This document shows positions 21,850 through 32,624 of a stretch of DNA of 64,000 nucleotides, piece after piece. How positions within the stretch are numbered: the stretch's first letter is position 1; the number at the start of each line of letters is the position of its first letter. Under the pieces are notes generated by a model that ran no database searches, had not been told where the DNA came from, and saw only the letters and a program-made list of their open reading frames with translations. The translations under genes were made by a program, and so were the position numbers. The stretch comes from Branchipolynoe longqiensis (taxonomy: Eukaryota > Annelida > Polychaeta > Phyllodocida > Polynoidae), in NCBI GenBank assembly GCA_030323885.1, contig CM059193.1, forward strand, positions 72,515,543 through 72,579,542, in the 5' to 3' direction.

Positions 21850-22285
21850 ATATGTAATACACATATATTAAATGCATTATTATTTTATTATATATGATAA
21901 AGACTGATGAATATATATTAAATATATTATTGTTATTATATTATATGCAACGTAGATAATGAATATATATTAAATCAATTATTGTGATTATACATTAAAT
22001 GAAGTATGGTTATTATATCATATATAGTATAGATAATTATAAGTACATATTGAATACATTTTTATTATATTATATATAAAATAGATAATAATAAATATAT
22101 ATTAAATATATTATTATATTATATATAACATAGATAATAATCATAATACAGACATATAATACAATATAGATAATGGATCGGATATATAATACATGTTTAT
22201 AATATAAAATGCATATCAGACATAACATATATATAAGACATATATAATACATAATATTATTTATGTATATATCCAAAATACATAC
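21850..22285. repeat. AT-rich imperfect minisatellite
   Basis: Roughly 60-70-bp degenerate units of the type GAATATATATTAAATATATT..ATATAACATAGATAAT, about six times. Confidence 0.7.
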
Positions 22286-22288
22286 TAG

Positions 22289-22510
22289 AGTTGCGTAATC
22301 CGATGAAACCATGTACTAACCTAATATGTTCAAATCCAAAGCACTTTAGTTGATACTATATATATATTCAAGTTAGATACTGATTAAACATGTATTGCTG
22401 CATAGATGCTATGACAACTACATTTAATATAACCTGTTCCTGGGGCATTTCATACAAGCCTATGATATTCACAATTTCGGTGTGCACATCAAAATTACTT
22501 CGCCTGTTTT
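22289..22510 (+). mobile_element. TTAA-type MITE, very diverged
   Basis: GTTGCGTAATCCGATGAAAC start with recognisable CAAGTTAGATACTGAT and CAAGCCTATGATATTC landmarks. Confidence 0.6.
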
Positions 22511-22539
22511 CACTTTTTTTTTAAATAATATATATCTAT

Positions 22540-22768
22540 GAAGAGTTCAAGCGCAAAACTCGGTAAACGCCAATCCAAAATGTTGATTAAAATACCAGAT
22601 TTTTCCAAGAACTTATTCTAATTCTTACCAATTCCCCTTTTCTAGTGATATAATGATAATGGAGCAATGAACAAAAAATAGGAATGTATAAAAAGGAACT
22701 TGTTGAAGATTTGATTTCAATGTTTAGCTCAATTTTTGGATTGGCGTTTACGTGGTTTTGCGCCTGAA
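22540..22768. mobile_element. Long-TIR MITE, copy 1
   Basis: Inverted ends of over 30 bp: GAAGAGTTCAAGCGCAAAAC..CGCCAATCC at left and GGATTGGCG..GGTTTTGCGCCTGAA at right. The interior is AT-rich with no frame. A (TATG/TGTG)n run separates it from the next copy. Confidence 0.8.
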
Positions 22769-22831
22769 TGCTGTATATATATGTATATATATATATGTGT
22801 GTGTGTGTATATATGTGTGTGTGTGTATATA

Positions 22832-22960
22832 TGAAGAGTTCAGGTGCAAAACCACGTAACCGCCAATCCAAAAATGGAGATAAACATTGGAATTAAATCT
22901 ACAACAAGTTTATTTTGTTATATTCCTACTTTTTTTGTTCATTGGTCCATAACCATATGA
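22832..22960 (+). mobile_element. Long-TIR MITE, copy 2, partial
   Basis: Starts GAAGAGTTCAGGTGCAAAAC..CGCCAATCC and continues in the interior in reverse relation to copy 1, then decays. Confidence 0.65.
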
Positions 22961-23220
22961 TCATATCAAAAGTGGAATTAGTTTTATTCAAAATTAATAG
23001 AAATCAAGACCCTAACATTATGAATTTAATATAATCTGTTTGTTGAATATGTTTTCTGTATGTGTGCCAAGCGGTTTGTTTCTCGGTAGTGTAATTTGAG
23101 AGATATTTGACTTTTTCTGTATGAAGATCACTCATGGCCATTGACAATGCATTTGAATGGATGTGTCCCTCGCAAACTGGTGTGCCACGGAGACTGCAAC
23201 ACCGGCAAGGTCATTTAGGT

Positions 23221-23536
23221 TTTTTTGTTTGTTGTCTTATGTCCAAGCAACATGTACGGTACCGACTTGTGACAGTGTGTCCTTATGGCAACTTTATAGT
23301 GCTGCCTCACTGGAATACCAGGCTGCCGCCACCATGACTCGATATCCCACAGTCACAGTATCCTGACACTATGCAAATGAGTCCTCATCCTAGATCCTAT
23401 TAATGCCGAGCACCAGGCTAGGTAGCGGCAAGTATCAATTTCATAAGTCATTGGTTTGACTCGGCTGGGATTCAAACTCCCGGCCTTCCGCAAGAGAAGC
23501 CTGCGCTCTCCCGATTGTGCCACCACGACCGATCCT
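23221..23536 (-). mobile_element. SINE, head A, with perfect TSD
   Basis: Flanked by TCATTTAGGT at 23211-23220 and 23537-23546. Lacks about 20 bp of the usual body near the tail. Head ..GCGCTCTCCCGATTGTGCCA. Confidence 0.85.
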
Positions 23537-23544
23537 TCATTTAG

Positions 23545-23790
23545 GTGGGGCGCACCCGGGCGCGCGTTCCTGATGGCATACACGCCCGCTAGATGGCGGC
23601 ACTGAACCGGTCGCGGCTCCCCGGATGCTCGTCATTGTATTCATTGCCTCTTGCGCATGCTCAGTGCGCCGACATTAATTGAGGTTAATGTTTCCCGCCC
23701 TAATGGTGGCGCCCCTTGAGGGGGGCGGCCAGGAACAACCGAAGCGCCCTCTTTAAACTTTAACGAGGCCATTGGGAGGAGCGAGGAGAG
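23545..23790. promoter_or_regulatory. CpG-rich patch with CTCF- and NRF1-like motifs
   Basis: GC- and CpG-rich compared with its AT-rich surroundings. CCGCTAGATGGCGGC (23586-23600) fits 14 of 15 positions of the CTCF consensus as I recall it and also contains a YY1-like ATGGCGGC. TGCGCATGCTCAGTGCGC nearby resembles NRF1 sites. No gene start is visible downstream. Inference only. Confidence 0.3.
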
Positions 23791-23894
23791 ATGACCTCGG
23801 GTGATGAAAAAAAGAAGAGAGAAAAAAGAATTTGTTGATCACGACCTTAGTGGCAAGATGTGGCAGGAACAACGTCAAAAGCGTAGCGTCACCT

Positions 23895-23990
23895 GTTGTG
23901 TGTGTGTGTGGGGGGGGGGGGGGCATGTGTGGTGTGTGTGGTGTTATGATGTGTGTGGTGTGTGTGATGTGTGCGCGTACGTGTGTGGTG
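23895..23990. repeat. GT/G microsatellite
   Basis: (TG)n, a G-run of about 12 and interrupted GTGTGTGG/GATGTG units. Confidence 0.85.
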
Positions 23991-24082
23991 GGCAGAATTC
24001 AGGGTTGGACGATGTTGTCTGTGATCTGAAAAAAAATAATAGCGAACAAAATGTCTTTGGGATGACAAAAAAAAACAAGAAT

Positions 24083-24178
24083 TTAGTTTTAAGTCCTTGG
24101 TTTGACTCGACCGAGAAACAAACTCCTGACCTTCCACACGGGAAGCCTGTGCTCTACCGATTCGGCCATCACATCCAG
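24083..24178 (-). mobile_element. SINE head A fragment
   Basis: Only the head (..TGTGCTCTACCGATTCGGCC) and the first body bases remain. It ends where a TTAA-type MITE begins. Confidence 0.75.
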
Positions 24179-24371
24179 TTAAAGTTGCATAGTCCGATCG
24201 TTTTGCGTTTTGGTAATTTTTCTGAGATAAATATATTAAATTGATCATTATAATCTACCGTATTTCAGGTTGAACTAGCTTTTATTTTAAATCGATAAGT
24301 TTTGAGATATTTGGAATTCAATCACGTAAACTTAGTTTTGGCAAGCACACCAAAACTCAGAACACCCATGG
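24179..24371 (-). mobile_element. TTAA-type MITE, half copy
   Basis: Starts TTAAAGTTGCATAGTCCGAT and reaches GCAAGCACACCAAAACTCAG before the sequence changes. Confidence 0.75.
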
Positions 24372-25204
24372 ACGTATTCGATTAAAGTTGCATAGTCCGA
24401 TGGTTTTGAATTTCTGTATTTTTTCTGAGATAAATATATTAGATCGATCACTAGAATCTACTTCACATTAGTTCAAAGTTACTTTTATTTTAAATGGTAA
24501 ACTTTTGAGCTATTTTGAGTGCAAACATGGAAAATTAGTTTTGGCAAGCTTACCAAAACTCTGACACCATAGACTTCTGCAGTAAGAGGTTCTGTTAAAT
24601 TGACACAGTATTGCCTTCTACGCAGAAACAAATGCTTAATAAGTGCACCAGTATCTAAGTTAGATATGGAAAATCAAATCTACATAATTGGTTTGGTTTT
24701 TAAAATTTGATATTTCATCGGACTATGCAGGTTTAACCAACTCGTGTCACCCGAGCCACTTTTTGGTGCATGAGCACATCCTACAGACTCGGGTTGAATA
24801 AACGAATACGCTTCTCCACGCTCGGGGTGGGAAAAAATGGTGGCTTAATCCACAACTTTTTTCTCTTTTTTAATAACCGATATAACTACAGCAAAATAGG
24901 ATTTAAAGTATTTTATGTTTGCATTGTTTAGTTATATTTCAATTTCATTAATCTGGGTTATTAAGCAACAATAAAACATGAAAACAACACCTAGAACTTG
25001 TACCGGTAGCTATTATCCTACAGGTACCAGCACAATTGTGTCGTCATCGCTCCTAGTCACTCCCAGCCAAGACGTTGGTTATTGGGGTCAGGTCGGTTTG
25101 CACACGGCACTTGTATTTATCGACTCCACTCTCAGTGTTCGATATGACATTCTAGCAACTCGGGTGACCCGAGTCGCCCGGGTCGTGTAAATCGAATACG
25201 GCCC
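24370..25204. mobile_element. TIR element (CGTATTCGATT) with nested MITE
   Basis: Left end GGACGTATTCGATT, right end AAATCGAATACGGCC. Just inside each end are CTCG..TCACCCGAG and CTCGGGTGACCCGAG segments. A TTAA-type MITE interrupts it at 24382-24736. A shrunken relative lies at 60055-60185. No transposase frame seen. Confidence 0.65.
24382..24736 (-). mobile_element. TTAA-type MITE, full length, nested
   Basis: TTAAAGTTGCATAGTCCGAT at left; CATCGGACTATGCAGGTTTAA-like at right. The host reads CGATT|..|AACCAACTCG, consistent with insertion at a TTAA site. Confidence 0.9.
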
Positions 25205-25324
25205 ATGTTACCCCATACTGAGATTGAGTGCAATTAGTGCTTGTTGAGACTGTAGCCATTGTGGTTTTATTTGTGTCAAGATGGGATGTGGTGGTCGATT
25301 CCGTAAGAGCGCAGGCTTCCTGTG

Positions 25325-25530
25325 TGAAAAGTTTGTGTTATTTAACGACGCTTCTAGAGCACATTTTATCATCGGCTATTGGACGTCAAACATATGGTCA
25401 TTCTGACATATTCCTTTGGAGGAAACCCGTTCTGCCACATAGGCTACTCTTTCCGATAAGCAGCACATTCCCACAGAGAGGACAGCACATACCACAGCCT
25501 TTGATGAACCAGTTGTGGACCATTGTGTGA
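25325..25530 (+). mobile_element. Molluscan-type SINE body fragment
   Basis: The run TATTTAACGACGCTTCTAGA .. CATCGGCTATTGGACGTCAA .. GAGGAAACCCG .. AGCACATACCACAGCCTTTG matches, as I recall it, a very common dispersed repeat of mollusc genomes. The tRNA end is missing. This is my main taxonomic clue. Confidence 0.6.
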
Positions 25531-26210
25531 TATTACTGGATGCCCGGCCACGTTTTGGACACCAGATAATATGACAAAACTCTCCCCTTCATCTCCTTAT
25601 CTGTTAGCCCATTTAACCAATATTAAAGAAGAATGAAGACAAGTCACTCAGATAAACAGTGGGGAAGTTGTGCTTTATTAACACTGACTTCTGTCCACCT
25701 ACCAGTGACCTATCATCCACTCCCCTTACCTTCTAGCCACACAAGATATCATTACCTCTTTAGCCTGTCCTAGAAAGCAGTGTACACAGCCCATGGGACA
25801 GGAGTCCTATGGCTGTGTTCCACTCAATTAGAATATAGGAATTTTGCCAGCATCAGACAGAGTGTCTGGGGTTCCTGCTCAAGAGTAGGTGTGTCTCACT
25901 CAAGAGCCAGGAGTAGAGTGATCTCTCTCCAGGGGGTCTGGAGCAGAGCCTAGAAAATATGATCTTGGTTTGAGGCTAGTGTGGTCAGAGGGCCAATGGG
26001 AAGTGGGTGACTGGGCAGTCCTCAGCCAGCCAATCAGGCACCTCCACAGTCGGGTGGGTGGCACCCCCCCCCCCCCCAGTAGGGGTGGCTGTCACTCAAC
26101 CAAGCTGCAGGTGGTGCCCTGTGTGTATATGCAGATTAGGCTGGTGGGCCCACCCAGTGGTCATGTAGGGACAGGTAGCTACAAACAGTTACAATAGATC
26201 TCTGTTAAAA
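25531..26210. other. Unassigned region, possible decayed LTR or unique DNA
   Basis: Includes CAGTGGGGAAGTTGTGCTTTATT and a C-run of 14 (26067-26080). No coding frame beyond about 75 codons. The family is not recognised. Confidence 0.3.
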
Positions 26211-26477
26211 TGGTCTCTTCTCCAATTGCACTCTTTATGAATGCATTGAGAAGTATTTCAACACTCATGCACTGTCTCTTATTTAGGAACATCTCTTCAT
26301 TAATCTTAGGCATCATGTATGAACATATATTTCACATAGCTTATATCATGTCATAATGGGAGTGGGATATTATTACTTTTAGTTTACATAACATCGTCCA
26401 CACTCCATCACCCAAGAATAATAATGCTGTCTACCAATATACAATTCTAAACCGAAAATCCGTATATTTTTACAATT

Positions 26478-26593
26478 GGTTGCAATGGAAAATAGCCCAA
26501 ACTGCAAATGGATCCACTGAGCAGGATCGATCGGATGACCCATACCTTCACAGGTGGACACTCTACCGCCTGAGTTACGTCCCGCTCCACTTC
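26478..26593 (-). mobile_element. Molluscan-type SINE, tRNA-end fragment
   Basis: AAAATAGCCCAAACTGCAAA .. GAGCAGGATCGATCGGATGA .. CTCTACCGCCTGAGTTACGT is, in reverse, a tRNA-like head. It corresponds to the terminal part of the same family as 25325-25530. Confidence 0.6.
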
Positions 26594-26865
26594 CTGTGTG
26601 GAAGGTCGGGAGTTTAATCATTGCTGAGTCAAACCAATAAAATTGGATTGATATCTGTCGCTATCTAGCCTGGTGCTCGGTATTAATAGGATAGGGTTAT
26701 GACTTGTTAGCTCAGTATCAGGATAATGTGACTGAGTGGGAAATCAAGTCATGGTGCAGGCGGCCTGGTCTCTGAGTGGGGCAGCACTATAAAGTCACGA
26801 TGAGTGTACACTGTTATAAGACAAGTCAATACCCATCCTGATATTTTTATCAACACAACAAATCA
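26594..26865 (+). mobile_element. SINE, head A, partial head
   Basis: Starts at CTTCCTGTGTGGAAGGTCGG (mid-head) and continues through GTTAGCTCAGTATCAGG and the body. It directly abuts the tRNA-like end of another SINE family. Confidence 0.75.
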
Positions 26866-26879
26866 CAGTGATCCATTGC

Positions 26880-27188
26880 TTAAAATTTAATAATCAGATG
26901 TTTTGAGGTTTTGCCCTATTTCTTTAGATTTAAGGGGGATCATTATAATCCACTTTTCTTTAGCTTCAAGTAACCTTTATTTCAAATGGTGAACTTTGGA
27001 GATATTTGAAGTGAAAACATGACAAACTAATTTTGGTGTGCACACCAAAATGCTGGACATGGGCTTTATTTACCCATATATCACAGGAGCTGCAAACTGC
27101 AATAAATGTTTAAATGAATGCACCAATCCCCAACATGGATAAATAGGACAAAATCTATGTCAATATTTTAGTTTCGAAAATGTTATGC
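26880..27188 (-). mobile_element. TTAA-type MITE, old copy
   Basis: Diverged reverse copy (AATAATCAGATGTTTTGAGG .. TTTGGTGTGCACACCAAAAT). Its far end is cut by a SINE head. Confidence 0.65.
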
Positions 27189-27768
27189 TTTGATCGAATG
27201 AGTTGAGCGTCCCATCTCCCGCTTGGGTAGATCGTGGGATTCGAACCCATTGGTTCGATCCCTGGTTGAGACAAACCAATGCCTTAAAAATGTATACTTC
27301 CTCGGAGTGGACTCAAAGGCTTTGGGGATCGTGCTTTTAGTATTGCTGCCCCGAGACTGTGGAATGCTCTGCCAGGATATATCACAGATTGTAAATCTGT
27401 TGGTGCTTTTAAAAAAGGTCTTAAGACAGATTTGTTTAAATCTGCTTTTGACTAGGTGAAAGTTATTTTCCTGTATATTTGTTTATGTAAAGCGCCTGAG
27501 AATGGCTTGCTGGATCGGGCGCTATATAAATGTTTTATTATTATTATTATTATTATTACTTGTCAGGTGGCTAGGGCAAGAACTGATTGGCTCAGTGTCA
27601 GGATAATGTGACTGAGTAGAATATCATGTCATGGTGTTGGTGGCCCGGTCTCCTGGTGGGACAGCACTATACAATCGCCATCAGTGCACACTGTCAGAAG
27701 TCAGTACCCATCCTGATATGATCTTAGATGTTACCAGAATGTAAAACTCCAACAACCAACCAACCTCA
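27189..27768 (+). mobile_element. SINE, head B, split by an L2-like LINE tail
   Basis: Head and early body at 27189-27300. The body resumes at 27558 (ACTTGTCAGGTGGCTAGGGC) and runs to the tail at 27768. The tail segment is then duplicated (27769-27812). Confidence 0.85.
27301..27557 (+). mobile_element. L2/CR1-like LINE 3' end, nested
   Basis: One frame reads VAAPRLWNALP-like residues then FKKGLKTDLFKSAF, a hallmark of the ORF2 C-terminus in L2/CR1-type LINEs. The 3' UTR ends GCGCTATATAAATG(TTTATTATT)n, also typical. Only about 260 bp was inserted. Confidence 0.85.
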
Positions 27769-28059
27769 GATGTTGCCAGAAAGTAAAAACTCCAACAACC
27801 AACCAACAACCTCATTTATATGGAGCGCTTCGTGTATAGTAGAGAAATGTTGTAACCAGGAATTTGGTGGAAATATGCTTACAACATACAGCAGCCTTGG
27901 AAGATTCTGGACAAAACCACGGGAGCCTCTGAGGAGCCACAATAACGCCACCTGTTGGCACTGGGCCGACCTGGCCCCTGCCATGTCACGTGCAGACTAC
28001 ACACTGCTCCCTCTCGGGGAATGTATCACTAACAGATTGCCAGCCAGTTTTACTAAAGA

Positions 28060-28521
28060 ATGAAGAAGCATGGAACACAAATGCATTGTAATTTGTATTA
28101 TACTCATAGCGTTGGTTGGCTGATTTTTGGAGTTTTAGGTCCTGGCAATATATAAGGTCATATCAAGACGGGCGCCGACTTGTGACAGTGCCCACAGATT
28201 GCAACTTTAGAGTGCTCCCCCACTGGGAGACCAGGCCGCCAGCATCATGACCTGATATCCCACTCAGTCACATTATCCCGACACTGATCCAACCAGTCCT
28301 TGCCATATCCTAATAATGCCGAGCGCCTTGCTAGAAAGCGACAAGTATCGATATTAAAGTCATTGGTTTGACTAGACCAGGGTTCGAACCCCTGGGTTCA
28401 AATCCCACGATCTACCAAAACGGGAGACGGCGCTGAACTCATGCAGCCCATCCAGTCTGCTACAAAATAAAGGAGAAAGCTGGAACATAAATGCATTGTA
28501 CTTTGTATCATACTCATAGTG
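28060..28521. repeat. Direct repeats flanking a SINE
   Basis: A block of about 50 bp at 28060-28111 (GGAACACAAATGCATTGTAA..ACTCATAGCG) recurs at 28470-28521 with several differences. It is too long for a TSD, so the SINE sits inside an older tandem duplication. Confidence 0.7.
28112..28455 (-). mobile_element. SINE, head B
   Basis: Reverse copy with duplicated B-box (GTTCGAACCC..GTTCAAATCCC) and head ..GACGGCGCTGAACTCATGCA. Body and tail complete. Confidence 0.8.
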
Positions 28522-28724
28522 AGAGCTCTGTCCAATCTCTCTATCAAAGTGGAATATATCTTTTCTAAATGAACAACTAGATAGAATGGTCTCCTGAAAT
28601 TGTATCTGTTTTTTTAGCAACATTTGACACAAATTTAGCAGCTTACATGGAGATAATTTTTGTCGCTGTCATTTCATACAAATCTGACCATTTCAGATGT
28701 CCTTGTAAATTTGAATGTAAACAT

Positions 28725-29101
28725 ACCGTATATGTCCCAATAGAAGCATGCTCCCGAATAGAAGCACACTCCCCATTTCCAGATTGAATGTGCGCACAAA
28801 TTTAAGATCATATTCAGACTGAATGCACATAAAATAAGACAATCCCACTTTATTTCAGAGGCACAACAAAAACAAATCAAAATTTATGATTTTATTCAGA
28901 CTGAATGCACATAAATTAAGACAATCCCACTTTATTTCAGAGGCACGACAAAAACAAATCCATGAAATTCTTTAACTTTGACCGTACCTGCTTGAAAATT
29001 GTGTACGATTGCAAATAATTACTTCGCGCCCATGGAAAATAAATAGACGCACATCCATGTGTCTGCACTCGCGCAGTGCACGTCTATTGGGACATATACG
29101 G
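28725..29101. mobile_element. TIR transposon (CCGTATATGTCC family), full length
   Basis: 377 bp with inverted ends ACCGTATATGTCCCAATAGA and TCTATTGGGACATATACGGT. An internal direct repeat of about 68 bp (28809-28877, 28894-28961; shared GACAATCCCACTTTATTTCA) has a period of about 85 bp. No transposase frame. Confidence 0.8.
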
Positions 29102-29317
29102 TGTATAAAATTGATGAACACATTTTTTCATGAAACAAAACTGACAGGATAAATACCACTAACTTTTCGCTATGAATATGGCATTTGCTGTCAATACCAG
29201 TCACCAATAAATCAACCGAATAAACAATCTGCAGGTTCTATGTATTCTCACGGGGTGAATGAAGAACTGCGCTTTGTTGATGATCGCATGAGGAATTTTG
29301 ACAAATGTGGAATTACA

Positions 29318-29655
29318 ATTTGTTTGTTTGTTGGAGCTTTACGTCCTAGTAACATCTATGGTCATATCAGGATGGATACCTACTTATGGCAGTGCACACT
29401 CATGGCGACTTTATAATGCTGCCCCACAGGGAGACCAGGCCGCCGGCACCACCCCTGATATCCCACTCAGTCACTTTATCCTGATACTGAGCTAACCGGT
29501 CCTTGCTATTCATCTTATTAATGACGAGCACCAGGCTAGGCAGTGACAACTATAAATTTTGTAAGTCACTGATTTGACTCGGCATGGCTTCGAACTCCCG
29601 ACCTTCCGCACGGAAAGCCTGCGCTCTACCGATTAGGCTACCGCGTCCGGTGAAT
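29318..29655 (-). mobile_element. SINE, head A
   Basis: Reverse copy with head ..TGCGCTCTACCGATTAGGCTA and diagnostic body GGTTAGCTCAGTATCAGG (as complement). Confidence 0.85.
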
Positions 29656-29659
29656 GGCG

Positions 29660-30070
29660 GAATACACCTTGTGAATACACTCTCACTCAGCAGAGTAGCA
29701 ACAGATGCAACACCGTTAGCCACTTGCCCACTACGGCCAGCTTTAATTGACGGACAATGTCGTCTGCTTCCTGCGGCTGCTGGATCTACACTGGTCCCTT
29801 CCCGCCCAGGTTCATTCTACCACTGGCGCAGTACGGTTGAGTAGCAGCGCGCACCCACTGTCTGCTGTAGCCGGCTTGTGAGTGTTCTTCAGAACGCGCC
29901 ACCGTGACCTTGTAAATGGTCTGATGTGACCTTCAGAGGCTTAGCCCGGTGACCTGCATAATGGAGGACAAGCCGGGTATTGGACATGGCTGCCATGTTG
30001 AGAGGAGACTTGGAAGGGTGTGCCATGATGCAGTTCTCACAGAGAGTCGATGGGTAGAAGCTGGGTGGCC
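29660..30070. other. Non-repetitive stretch, no gene recognised
   Basis: Mixed composition. The longest frame is 86 codons and overlaps the SINE. No splice or promoter logic is evident. Confidence 0.4.
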
Positions 30071-30075
30071 AATGT

Positions 30076-30181
30076 TAAGAGAAAATAAGTGAGCGAGCGA
30101 GTGAGCGAACGAGAGGAAGACAGAGACTGAGAAAGAGAGGGGGAGAAAAGGGAAGAAAGAATGAAAGAAAGACAGAAAGAA

Positions 30182-30213
<32 letters not shown>

Positions 30214-30498
30214 AAAAAGTGAAAGAAAGAAAGGGGGAAAAGAAATGGGGGGAAGAAAAAAGACAAAAGACAAAAAGAGAAAAAAAAAGAAAAAATACAA
30301 AGCGAGAGAGAAAAAAGGAATGAAGGGCTAGCAGACAGACAGGAGGAGAGAGAGAAATGGAATGAGATAGAAAGAAAGAGAAGAAGATAAATGAAAAGAG
30401 AGAGGGAGCAAGACAAAGAAGGAGAGCAAGAGAAGGTGAGAAAAAAAGGCAGAGAAAATGAGAGAAAATAAAGGGAGAAAGATAGAAAGAAAGTAATA

Positions 30499-30529
<31 letters not shown>

Positions 30530-30690
30530 GAGGAGAGAGGAGGAAATAAGGAGAGGGGAGGGAAGAGAGAGGGGGAACAATAAAAAGAAGGAGAGCAAGA
30601 GAAGGTGAGAAAAAGAGGGAGAGACAATGAAAGAAAAATAAAGGGAGAAAGATAGAAAGAAAGTAAGAAAGAAAGGAGGAGAGAGGAGGA
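30076..30690. repeat. (GAAA)n/(GAGA)n polypurine tract
   Basis: About 600 bp of purine-rich + strand, including pure (GAAA)n at about 30180-30212 and 30498-30528. A segment beginning AGAAGGAGAGCAAGAGAAGG is repeated at about 30417 and 30590. The minus-strand Phe/Ser/Leu frames of up to 221 codons are artefacts. Confidence 0.9.
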
Positions 30691-30727
30691 CATCCCCTTG
30701 ATTATCATAAGTCTATTACATTTCTAG

Positions 30728-30759
30728 TTACCACTTATATATATATATATAAGTGGTAA
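30728..30759. repeat. Perfect palindrome with (TA)n core
   Basis: TTACCACTTATA..TATAAGTGGTAA, about 32 bp, self-complementary throughout. Could extrude as a cruciform. Confidence 0.85.
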
Positions 30760-31017
30760 TCAAGCAGTGTAGAGACATAGTCATGATTACCATATCATAA
30801 TTATAATCTAAAGAATGCTTGCTCACTCGGACTTATATAAGGTTATTTCTTTCATTGTCATGTTGGTCTTAACTAGGTATTTAGAGTTTATTGTGTTGCT
30901 ATCAATGATTGTTTCATTTTTTTATGGTGGGGTTTTTGGTGGGTATTTTGTGAATTTCTTTGTGTATGGGGGTGGTTGGGGGGAGGGGAGATGGTTGGTT
31001 CAGTGAGGATATCATTC

Positions 31018-31242
31018 TTAGGCAGAAGAACATATAGTGATGCGAACATAGATCTCACACATGAAGACTCCTTTGCGTAAGATATGTCTGACAAGACAGG
31101 TCTCTAGTGATTCCTGCCAACGCCTAGTGATAAGCAACGTGGCAACACGACGTCTATTTAGTGGTGGACAACCTGTCTCCTTGACAACCCACTCAATAAC
31201 TTCGCCTTCATGCTTCTTCCACGGCAGCTGGCATGAATGCAT
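31018..31242 (-). other. Open frame of 74 codons, unrecognised
   Basis: The translation includes WKKHEGEVIEWVVKETGCPP and RRVATLLITRRWQESLETCL. Composition is protein-like and hydrophilic/helical, unlike the repeat frames around it. No family is recognised, and it may be a decayed transposon or exon fragment. The ATG falls next to a (TA)n run. Confidence 0.3.
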
Positions 31243-31244
31243 CG

Positions 31245-31289
<45 letters not shown>

Positions 31290-31318
31290 TATATATATAT
31301 ATATATATTATATATACA

Positions 31319-31626
31319 CAGTATAATCCCGTTAAAGCAAGCTCGGTTAAACCGAACGATCGGTTAATCCAAACTGTTTTCAGTGGCCCGGCAAAATACT
31401 ACCATTTATCATATAAAAAAAGTTGGTTAAACTAAAGTCGGTTAATCCAAATTATCGGTTAATCCAAACAAAATTGTTGGACCCCAGGCCACTCCTGTAT
31501 GGTTAAACCAAACTTTCACGTGGTTATAAGGTCATCTGACTTTTTTTAATATGATAAATGGTAGTATTTTGTTTGGATTAACCGATCGTTTGGGTTAACT
31601 GAGCTTGGTTTAACGGGGTTATACTG
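31319..31626. mobile_element. Pogo-like MITE (CAGTATAACCCCG family)
   Basis: 308 bp with ends CAGTATAATCCCGTTAAAGC and GGTTTAACGGGGTTATACTG. Interior GGTTAATCCAAA and TACCATTTATCATAT segments also occur inverted. The right flank is TA; the left is CA, presumably mutated. Confidence 0.8.
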
Positions 31627-31785
31627 TACATACATAAAAAAAAACAATAATCAAAGTGTCCACATACATTGTATATTACATGTGCAATACACTCTTACTC
31701 AAAGTGTACATACATAAAAAACCAATAATCAAAGTGTCCACATACATTGTATATTACATGTGCAATACACTCTTACTCATCAAAG
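31627..31785. repeat. 80-bp tandem duplication between two MITE ends
   Basis: TACATACATAAAA..CACTCTTACTC at 31627-31706 is repeated at 31707-31783 nearly exactly. Confidence 0.85.
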
Positions 31786-31795
31786 TCAAAGCCAA

Positions 31796-31870
31796 AGCTC
31801 GGTTAAACCAATGATCGGTTAATTCAAACAAATTTCAGGTTCCCTTCAAGTTTGGTTTAACGGGGTTATA

Positions 31871-31873
<3 letters not shown>
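31796..31873. mobile_element. Pogo-like MITE, partial second copy
   Basis: AGCTCGGTTAAACCAATGAT .. GGTTTAACGGGGTTATACTG; a right end with an internally deleted remainder. A (TA)n run follows (31874-31908). Confidence 0.75.
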
Positions 31874-31910
<37 letters not shown>

Positions 31911-32079
31911 CCTAGTTTGAAATTCAGGTAGAAAGTGACTGACTTGCTGCGCGACCAGCAGGAATTGCCCGCTGGCAGCGCTCATGTAGGCAATACGGGG
32001 CAAATACAGGCAAGCCAGCGATTGGTCATAATAATGAGCAAGTATAATAACACACTACTACATGATAATAATAATATTC

Positions 32080-32275
32080 GGGGATACACTCCGCCTATTT
32101 ATATCCGCATGATAGAATATAGATCCTATATATCATATATATATATGATATATATACATATGCATACTTTCACAGATATAAAGGTGATATATATATATAT
32201 ATATATCTATATATATATATGGACACATATATGTATATACAGGCCTACATGTGTGTATGTATATATACCGGGCGA
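32080..32275. repeat. TA-rich microsatellite region
   Basis: Interrupted (TA)n with short GATATA/CATATA units. Confidence 0.8.
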
Positions 32276-32624
32276 TTCCCTCCCCCCTCCCATAGGATTA
32301 GCAGTCAGGGAATCACGGGAAAACACCGGAAGTCAGGTTTCAACTCTCCTTTTTATGACTGTATTATCGCTCATGCCTAACTTTCTTGTTTGAGTTTAAT
32401 GTTCGAGCAACATCTAAAGCCATATAAAAATGGGATACAGACTAATATTATAGAAATATTTTTTTTAAGTGAGGAGAGTGACAGTTGGCTCACGGTATAT
32501 AGGAGGTAAGGGAGGAGAGAATGCCTGCTCCACTGTCACAGTGAATAACATGGAAGTTAAGGTGGTTAGAGAGAAACATTAAAGGGCTGCCGTTATTTAT
32601 ATCCACATAATAAATTATATACTG

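Noticed and set aside
29933..30708. Minus-strand Phe/Leu/Ser frames that look like multi-pass membrane proteins.
   Set aside because: They are the complement of (GAAA)n and (GAGA)n repeats.
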